NCBI GenBank assembly: GCA_031261165.1
Contig: JAISJU010000086.1
Location: forward strand, 1 to 38,534
From: Prevotellaceae bacterium
Lineage (GTDB): Bacteria > Bacteroidota > Bacteroidia > Bacteroidales > Paludibacteraceae
DNA length: 38,534 bases
Direction: 5' to 3'
How positions within the stretch are numbered: position 1 is the first letter of the stretch; each line of letters starts with the position of its first letter. Below the pieces are notes generated by a model, which saw only the letters and a program-made list of their open reading frames with translations, was not told the DNA's origin and did not search any database. Shown here one piece after another: positions 19,301 to 28,300 of this stretch. The translations under genes and the position numbers were made by a program.

Positions 19301-22300
19301 CAACGCCGCGTAATAACTTTTGCAGTGGCTTGATATGTTTTTGTTTATATTCTTCAATCAAATAAGTAGCGCGGCTTGTGGAAGTAATAATATCATCATA
19401 AGCATTGGTTTCGCTCGTGAGTTTCGCGCCTTTTTCTACCATTAATTTTATGTATTTTTCCAGCGGATAACAGCGGTCAATAAATGCCTTATTAAATTTC
19501 AAACGCTTTTTCATTTCTTTATCCACGTCAGCAAGCGTTTGGCGCGTTTCATTATTAAATTTATTAATTTGTTCCACAATATCTATCAATGACATATTTG
19601 GCGTTATCTTCGGCGGCTTGGGTATGGCTGGCTCAACAAATGAAAGTTCCGTGTCTTTTTCCCATTTATCTATTTGTTTGGCAAATTCATTAATCGGCTG
19701 TCCTGTGTATTTCGGCTTTGGTGCCGCAGGCGCACTCGCCGCCATAAACCGCAGCCCTGTGTCCCTATTGTCCCCCCTGTCCCCCAAATTATCATACAGA
19801 AATATCTGGTCTTCACGCGCCACATCTTCTGTTTCTTCCGCCAAACTCGCGCGGCGTTCTTCGGTGGTCATATTCATACGAGCGGAAACATTACGCGCCT
19901 CTACTTCGCCCGATGTTTTATTGTAACTATCCTGCGGAAAATACTTTTGTTTCTGTCTTGCGCGGTAAAAATCTTCCATAATATCAAACATCTCGTTGCG
20001 TGATATTTCCCCTGTTTTTGCTTTTTGCGCAATGCTAATTATTTCGGGCGTTTTAAACCGTTTCGTTGGTAGAGAGATAAACCAATCCACAAATTTTTTA
20101 CGCGAATTTGATTTATCGTGTTCTGCGTATAAATCTGCGTATTCCTGTATATGCGCAGGCAAAGGCTCTCTAATCCCCTCAAAATATTTTGGATTACTCC
20201 CGTGAGCAAAACCCTCATCTTCCTGTATGTAGTGCTGTATTTCGTGTGCTATAATACCCCTTATTTCATTTAAGTTTTTTTCGGTAATTCCGGCAAAGTC
20301 GCCATCTTCCGTAAACTTTGTTGTAAAATTTACTTCAATCGTGTTTTTATTCCTGTCAAACCGACCGTTATACGATGGCGGTAAAAAAAGCGGGCGCGGC
20401 ATTATGTTTATTGTGGTTTCTGACAACTTAGGAAAAGCCTTTAATAATTCCGTATCTAAAATTATATCGCGTAAGTTACCGCTGTATTCCCCATTACTGT
20501 CTATTTTACTTGCATCAATGTTTATCGGCTCTGTTTCATACCGCCACTTCCCATCAGCCCCACGTTCCCAGCCGGTAGCCAACTTTATTTTTTTTGCAAT
20601 TTCTTTCTCATTTATTTGCAGGATTGAAATTAAACGCTTATCTTTGTGGTCAGAAACAACCTTATTGTTGTCAAGCGAGTTTGGTAATCGTGTAGCATCA
20701 ATGAGGTTTTTCTTTTCTATCAGCGTTAATTCGTGGTCATAATAATAACTGTCGCCCTTTTTCCCAACAACCATTTTTACGGTATAATCTTCCCCGCCTA
20801 TTTTCATACCCGATACATAATACCGATAACTGTCATATTTTCCGTTTTCTTTTGTATTTGGCTCTTCTGTTATAAAAATAGAAGTTTCAATAATTTGTGG
20901 TATTGCAGCAATAGATTTCAAGTGGGCATCGTCGCGCTCTCCGTGAGAAGTTACCTCATTTGCTCCCACGCGAGAAACTCTTATTGTTTCGCCTGTGTCT
21001 TTATTAGTGTAATCATTGCGCAAATGTTCTTTGATATACTCTTTTGCCGACTTGGGGTTTAGTTCATACTTCCCTTTGTATTCCTCCCCTGTTATCTCTA
21101 TCGGCTCGCTCGCTTTCAACTTTTCAATCCGCGCTTTCTTTTCGTCAAAAGCCGTTTCCATATCCCGCGCCACCGCCAAATTATCCAGCCGTGTAGTCGC
21201 CTCTTCCGCACGGTCTAAATTTGCCGCGCCCTGTTTGCCAATAAACTGAAACTGAGTACCATTTTTAGTTTCAGCCTGCGCCGCCCCACCGTCATTGCGG
21301 GCTTGGTTGCTGAGCGAAGTCGAAGTATGACCCGCAATCCCCTTATACTCCGCAAACGGCTTAACTCGCCGCCCATCAGCCTTAGCCCAGTCCCTAAATG
21401 TTTCCACATCAGTTTCGGTAATATTCCCTAACCCTTTCCAACCCTTCTCATAATTCGACAAATAAGCCGCCCGCGCCTCTTCCAAACTGTCAAACCCAAA
21501 CATCACCTTATGCTCATCAAAAGTCCCTTTTGTCCCATCAGTCCCTGCTTTATTTTGGTCAATCACAAAAACTTTCCCACTCAAAGGATTATCCCCCAAG
21601 AAAACATCAATATGGTCGCCGTCCCGCGATTCCGTATTGCCAAAATAACCATAAGTATTGTGCATTTTACTTTCCCAAGCCTTACCGTTTTCATCAACGC
21701 CGCGCCGCACACTCCCTTTCGGCTGCTCAATAAAAATATCAAAGCCCTGAATTTTCACGTGTCCCTTTCGGTAATTTCCCGCCTCTTTCTGCGCCTCTGT
21801 CGGGTTAGTATCCGTTTCGGCTTCCGCCGCCGCAATCTTATCCTGCAAATCCTTTAATTCTGTGTCATTGCGGGCTTGGTTGCTGAGCGCAGTCGAAGTA
21901 TGGTTGCTGAGCGCAGTCGAAGTATGACCCGCAACCCCCTGTTTAATTTCTTTCCCGGAGAGCAAATCCGCCGCCGCCCCATTCACAAACTCATCAAGCG
22001 ACAAGTCCTGTATCTGATTACTGTTAAGGTTGCGAATACCCGCATATTTTCCGATAAACTTCCAAACATCATTCAACCACGCCTTAATCTGCGCCCATTT
22101 CGTTAAAGATAAACTGAGGGGTCTTTGCAATAACGCCTCACCCCTGTCGCCTATCGCCGTTGCCAATGCCTCGCCGATTTTCTCGCGCTCACTTATTTTA
22201 GCGTAATAAGGATTGTCGGCTAAATTTTTGTAATAGTCGGTATCTTTTATAAGTTCCGCGCCGCGCTCGTACAATTCAGAGTTGTTTTGCTCAATAAAAT

Positions 22301-25300
22301 CTACCCACAAATGCCCAAACTCGTGTATCGGCGTGTTGGCGTTCAACAAATTTTTGTCAATCCACATATCTTTGCCGTCCCGCGTAACAAAGCCGTAAAT
22401 TTCGCCTTTCTTGGTGGCAAGCATACGGATATTACTTATTATTTCAATATTATCTTCATTTCTTACTACAACTTGTTTTCCTTTTGGTATTCCGTAGCCC
22501 TCGTGATTAACAATGTATGCGCTTGCATCGGGATATTTTTCATTTATATATTGTTCTATTATATTTCCAAAACGCTGATAATTGCTTTTTGTAACATTTG
22601 GCTTTTTGTAATTTTCAAATTCTTGTGCTGTTTCTTTTATTTTTTCTTTAATGTACGGTATTAAATTTTCATCTGTTGTTAAATCAATAATTTGTGCATC
22701 GTCTTTTAATTTAAACCTTACAATAGAATTAGCACCGGTTGAATAATATTCGCGCATTTTAGAATTATTAGCAGGATAAGCATAAATTCCTTTTCCTGCC
22801 TCACCGTTTGCTTTTGTAAAACCGTATTCTACATCTTCTCTTGCGCCTCTTTCAAATAAATTTTTTACAAAAAACCGAAAATATTCCTCATTTATTTTTG
22901 GATTTTCAAAATTTTGTATTACCTTTGCAGCACGGTTGTAAAGGTTTCTCACCTCAGCGGAATTGTACCGCTGTTGAGAAAACCATACAGCCATTTTTTG
23001 TTTGTCGGCATATTCTGTCAATCCCTCGTCAATCCAATTTGCAATATGCGCGTTTGAAGTTCTGTAATGAATGCTGCGTATATCATTAATTTCAATATTT
23101 CCCTTTTTCCTATTTGCCTCAATAGCAACAACAAAGTTTTTTCCCTTATGCTGTATTTCTGTCAGCACAACATAACTTCCAATGTGCGTTGCACTGCGAA
23201 ATACTGCCAAAGGCTGTTGTATTGCCTGTGGCAAATTCTCTATTTCCAACAAATCAAAGGGGTGGTTTTCCTGCATTGATTTGTCGGATAAGCGGCTCGC
23301 TGCTAACTCGACAGGCAAATTCGGTAAGCCCGCAGCCTGCAATATTGCGCCCGCATTACCAAGTTTATAAATATGTCCTGCGGGTAATTTGCTGACAATC
23401 TGCTGTTGCAATTCCGCATTAAACGCCGCATTTACCTTACTCAACTCCGCCATCTCCGCCATTGCCAAATAACCACCCTCGCCGAGTTTCTTTTCAGCAT
23501 AAGCCCTGTCGGTATGCAATGTGCCTTTAAACAGCCCTGTTTGCCGCAACAATCCCACAAGCCGCTCAAACGCTTTATCACTTATTTTTTGCAGGCGGGC
23601 TTGCGGATTGTTGTGAAACAAAGTCCCCTGCGCATTAAAAGCATCACGCGCCGCCCGTACCTGCGCCGTCTTACCCGCCCGCAAATCCGATACCTGCTTT
23701 TGCAAACCCTTTATCTCCGCTTTCAGCGTAGCAGTAGCGGCACTCTGATTACCCCGCGACACATCGGCGGAAACATCAAACAAACTCATTGTAGGATTAG
23801 TAAAGAGTTTTTGCTGTCGTTCTTCCGCAAACACCCTGTTAATGTGTTCCACTTCCTGCTGCCGCTCTTTTATGCCATTCTCCGCAGAACTTATCTGTTT
23901 ATCTATCTCGGCGGCTCGCAACTGTCCCGCTTCATTGGCGGATTTAGGCGTTACACCGTTTATCTGAAATTTCGGCGCGGTATTTTCGTTTCCACCGTCA
24001 TTCTCATTCCGGTTGCTGAGCGAAGTCCGGTTGCTGAGCGAAGTCGAAGCATCTACCAAATCCCACTCATTATTAAAATCATATCCCGCAGGGCGATAAA
24101 AATTCTCATTCACAAAACGCAACTCTTCATCTGTTAGAACTTCGCCCATCGCCATTTTATCTTCGAGCGTAGCAGTCATTATTTCTTCAGGCGTCAATCC
24201 ATATCGCTCTGCCAACTCCGCCTGCCGATTTTCAAATTCAGCATTAAGCCGTGCCGTTTCTTCTGCCAAACTTGCTTTATCCGCAGCCGATTTCTTCTCT
24301 GCATTCTTGCGGAACTCCATAATAACCGGCATTAATTCCTCTTTCAGTTTGGCATTTTCATTGATTAGTTGTTTAGCCTCATTTTCCTCTTTCGCAGATA
24401 ATTTATTTTTACGAGATTTTATTTTCAACTCCCGTAACTTTTGGTTGTTTTTGTTGATTTTTTCCGTTTTTTCTTGCACACTTTCAGAATTTGCCGTATC
24501 TTTGCCGTCAGAAACAGCATCGGGGGCGACAGCCCTGCCCCCATAATTGCTATCAGGGGTTAATGGGGTGTTAGCAGATGCTGTTTTTTCTTCTACTGTT
24601 TTGCTGTTGTCGAATGCAGTAAGTACCCAATTTTTACCATCTTCCGAACGAGCAACCACAACCCTGTATCCATCTTTATCTATTCTTGCGTTGTTATTAT
24701 TTTGAATAGTAACAATTCCATTTTCAACAACATCTTCAATTACTTCTGCCGCTTTTTCTAAACTTTCAAAATCGTTCTGCCTGTTAATATGCTTGTCTAT
24801 AATTTTCTGTAATCCCTGTTTTTCATTACCCCATATTAAATCTATATCGCCTATCTCGTTTCTGTGAAATACACCCAACAGGTCGCCGTTTTTTATTTTT
24901 TCCAAAAATGTAAACGCCTCTTTCGCTTTCCCCTTAAATTGGTCATAAATATTCCCAAACGCGCCTTTACCTATCGGCTGTGGCTCGTTATTGTCCTTAA
25001 AGTCCCTATTATCCTTAATTCTATCAACTCCCGTAAAAACCTGCCCCAGCCCATTCAACTTCAACACATCAATAAGCACATCGGCAGGCACGCGCTCGCC
25101 AAACATCGGCACGCCACCCCGCGCCTCATCGCGCACAGAGTTATTATACTCCTCAAAAATCTTCCGAAGTTTAGCCGTTTCCCGCTTGTCGTCAATCGCC
25201 AAAGCCATTGCCAAATTAATGGCTTGGTCGCTGTGTGCGCCGTTCAGTATATCTTGCTGCCTGCCCTCTATCTCCACGTGCACACCACTCGCATTAGCCG

Positions 25301-28300
25301 CCGTTACTATCTCTATCGCCTCGCTCAAATAATCCGTAATATCAAAATTTAAAGTACCGTCATTGCGGGCTTGACCCGCAACCCCCTGTGTGCCGCTGTC
25401 ATTGCGGGTTTGACCCGCAATCCCCCCAAAACTCCTGTTTTCAATTATCTGCGGAATGGCTTTAAAAATAACAGCCTTTTGCGTTTCATTAAATTTCATT
25501 ATTTGCGCAATGTCGGCGGCTTTACCCTGAAATGCCGCGCCCAGCATCGCCGTTTCGAGGAAGTCGCGCCCCGTTCCGGTCATTGTACCGTTTTCATTCA
25601 CAAATTGCGCAATATCGGTATCCTGTATCACGCCCTCGTTTCTCAAGAAAGACAATATTTCAGCCGTCCGTTTCGGGTCATTGTATATTTCGCTCAGATT
25701 ATCAATGTCATTCAGATAACCGGCAATATTATTCACCGTTACGGTATTTAATGCCTTACTCTGCGCTTTTGCCTTTTCGGTGGTTGATTGCGATTTTTTC
25801 TCATCGGCATTGAATTTTTTGAAATTCGCCGTTGTCAATTCAATGGGGCTGTCCGGCACGAATACAATGCGCGGGTGCTCAAACTGCCCCACCTGTTCCG
25901 GCGTAAAGCCGTAGTTACGCCCATATTTGCCAATATATTCGTTATACGCGCCGTCTGTGTCCTGCTGCGCGGCTATCTGTCCCGCCATTGTCCTGCCGTT
26001 ACCGCTTACTGTTACGCCTGTTGCACCATCTACCACAATGCCTATTGCGCCCCTGTCAAAATGCTGCGCCATACCGATAGTTATTTCCTGCGCCGCTTTG
26101 TCGTTCTGATAATCGCGGTCATTCACATTCTCTCCGCGCTCGTTGGTGGGGAAACCCGCCGTGCTTGCAAAATTATTGTTCACATCGTGGCTCGGCGTAA
26201 ACGCACCCTGTTCGGTCAATACATACTTGCCCGGTATTACCTCGCCGTTGGCAAGCCTCATTTCATCGGCATTGCCCTCTATTTTCGGCGCATCATTCCA
26301 ACGCGCCACAATACCGGCAAAGTCATCACCCGTTACACTCCCCTGCTCACCAGCCGCACGGCGTTCATCGCGCTGCTGTATGCGGGTTTGCATAGCCGCC
26401 TCACTATCAGCGCGTTGCTGCTTCACAAGTGCGGAATTTTCTATATAATTGTCATAAACGGCTTTGTTTTCCCGCAAACGGGCTATCTCTTTTATGCCAC
26501 TTACCGTTTTAGGCTGTTTGCTCAAAGCAGTTATTTTATTGAAAATATCTCTACTTTGTTCTTTGGCAATATCCAAAATATCCGATTCTTTCAAACCCTC
26601 ATACTCAGCATATCGTAGTTGTTGCTCAGGCGACATCTGTTTCTCATCAGCATTACCTCGCCTGTCGGTGGGCAAACCCTCATAAAACGCCTGCCGTTCC
26701 TTATCAACATCACCGTCATTATCAACACCGCCATCATTGCGGGCTTGGTTACTGAGCGGAGCCGAAGTATGACCCGCAACCCCCTGTGCCCCACTGTCAT
26801 TGCGGGCTTGGTTGCTGAGCGAAGTCGAAGTATGACCCGCAACCCCCTCTTGGTTAGAAGCATCAGGAAACAAATTTATAATTTCCTCTTCCGAAGCCTT
26901 CCACGGAACAACATCGCCATTATTCGTGATTATATCCGTATTATAAGTCCCATCAGCATTCCTGCTTTTCACCCTTATTCTCCCATCAGCATTCTCAAAC
27001 TCCTGTCCCGACAAGTCAACATTTGGCGTGTCTTGTGTCTTGGCTCTTGGCTCTTGCATCTCATTAATATACTGCGCTATCTCCACATTCTCAGCACCAA
27101 TCTGCTCATCTATCAACGCATTTTCCGCCAAAACAGCATCATATAAACTCGTCTCATTGTCTATTGCCCTTATCTTCTCGCGAGCAACCGGCATTACCCG
27201 CGGCTGTCCCGTCTCCTCGTCTATGCTGCCGTCACGGTAATACACAATCTCGTCGCTTCCCTGCAAGTCCGGTATAACGCCACCGCTTTCTTCACGCGAT
27301 GTGCGCAAACCGCTCACTATCTCTACCGGATTATCAACGCCCTCTACCTGCGCCGTAACGATTGTGCCTGTCGTCTTGTTTGTGCGGGATTGTAGCCGCT
27401 CGGCAGTCTGCTCACGCCGAGCGTTAATATTCTGTTCACGCCGCGCCGCTGTTTGCTTTGCCAAATTCGCAAACTGCATATAATTCAACACAGACTGCTT
27501 CTGCTCAGCAGACAAAGCCGCATCGGACATCACCGTCAAAGCATACTCTTTCTGCTGCTCAACCGGCAAATCTATTATTTGAGGATTAAACGTAAATTGA
27601 CCGTTCAAAGAGCGTTGCATATTGTCAAACGCCTGCTTGCTCGTGATTTGCATACTGGCAATATTCTCCGGCGACAAGTCGAAGTCTTGCGGTAATTGTG
27701 GATTTACTGCTTGGGATATTTGGGCTTCGCGCTCGGCAGATTGTTGATTTCTTAAATTATGGTAGCCAATTGCCGTACCAATGCCCTGACCGCCAACGCT
27801 CACGGGACCTGCGCCTGCAACTCCATAAACAAACGCATCGCGGGTGCCATCCCAAATACTGCCGTCTTTTTTTACGCCACTAATTTTGTCTATTATGTTT
27901 TCACCCGTATTCGATATGATTTCTTCGCCACCTTCGCCAGCCATTCCTAAGACCGTATTCACTGCCGCCTGACCAAATAACTTGGCGGCAGCGCTTTTTC
28001 CCACCTTGCCAATTATGTTTTTTACTAATTTGGTATCTAATACACCACCCGCTCTTTCAGATAAATATTCTATCAATCCGGTAAATCCCGAATTAAGCAA
28101 CATAGCCTCTTCGCTCATTTCCGGATTGTTTTGTTTTAGTTGCTCATATTTTTGATTGGCAACATCAATATATATTAGCGGCGCGGTGTAGGGGTTCATC
28201 GCCATTAATGTGCTCGGCGCACTTTCCAAACCTTTATTTAATGCCTGATTGACAGCATCAAAGTGTCTTCCCTCTTGCCATAAGTCTGAATAATCTTTCG

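Noticed and set aside
23406-26618. Long plus-strand ORFs (243 aa, 276 aa) opposite the giant gene
   Set aside because: Antisense shadows of a long biased coding sequence; no recognisable domains.
26591-26863. Minus ORF of 90 aa (GLRVILRLRSATKPAMTVG...)
   Set aside because: Alternative-frame translation of the nested repeat elements within the giant gene, not a separate protein.
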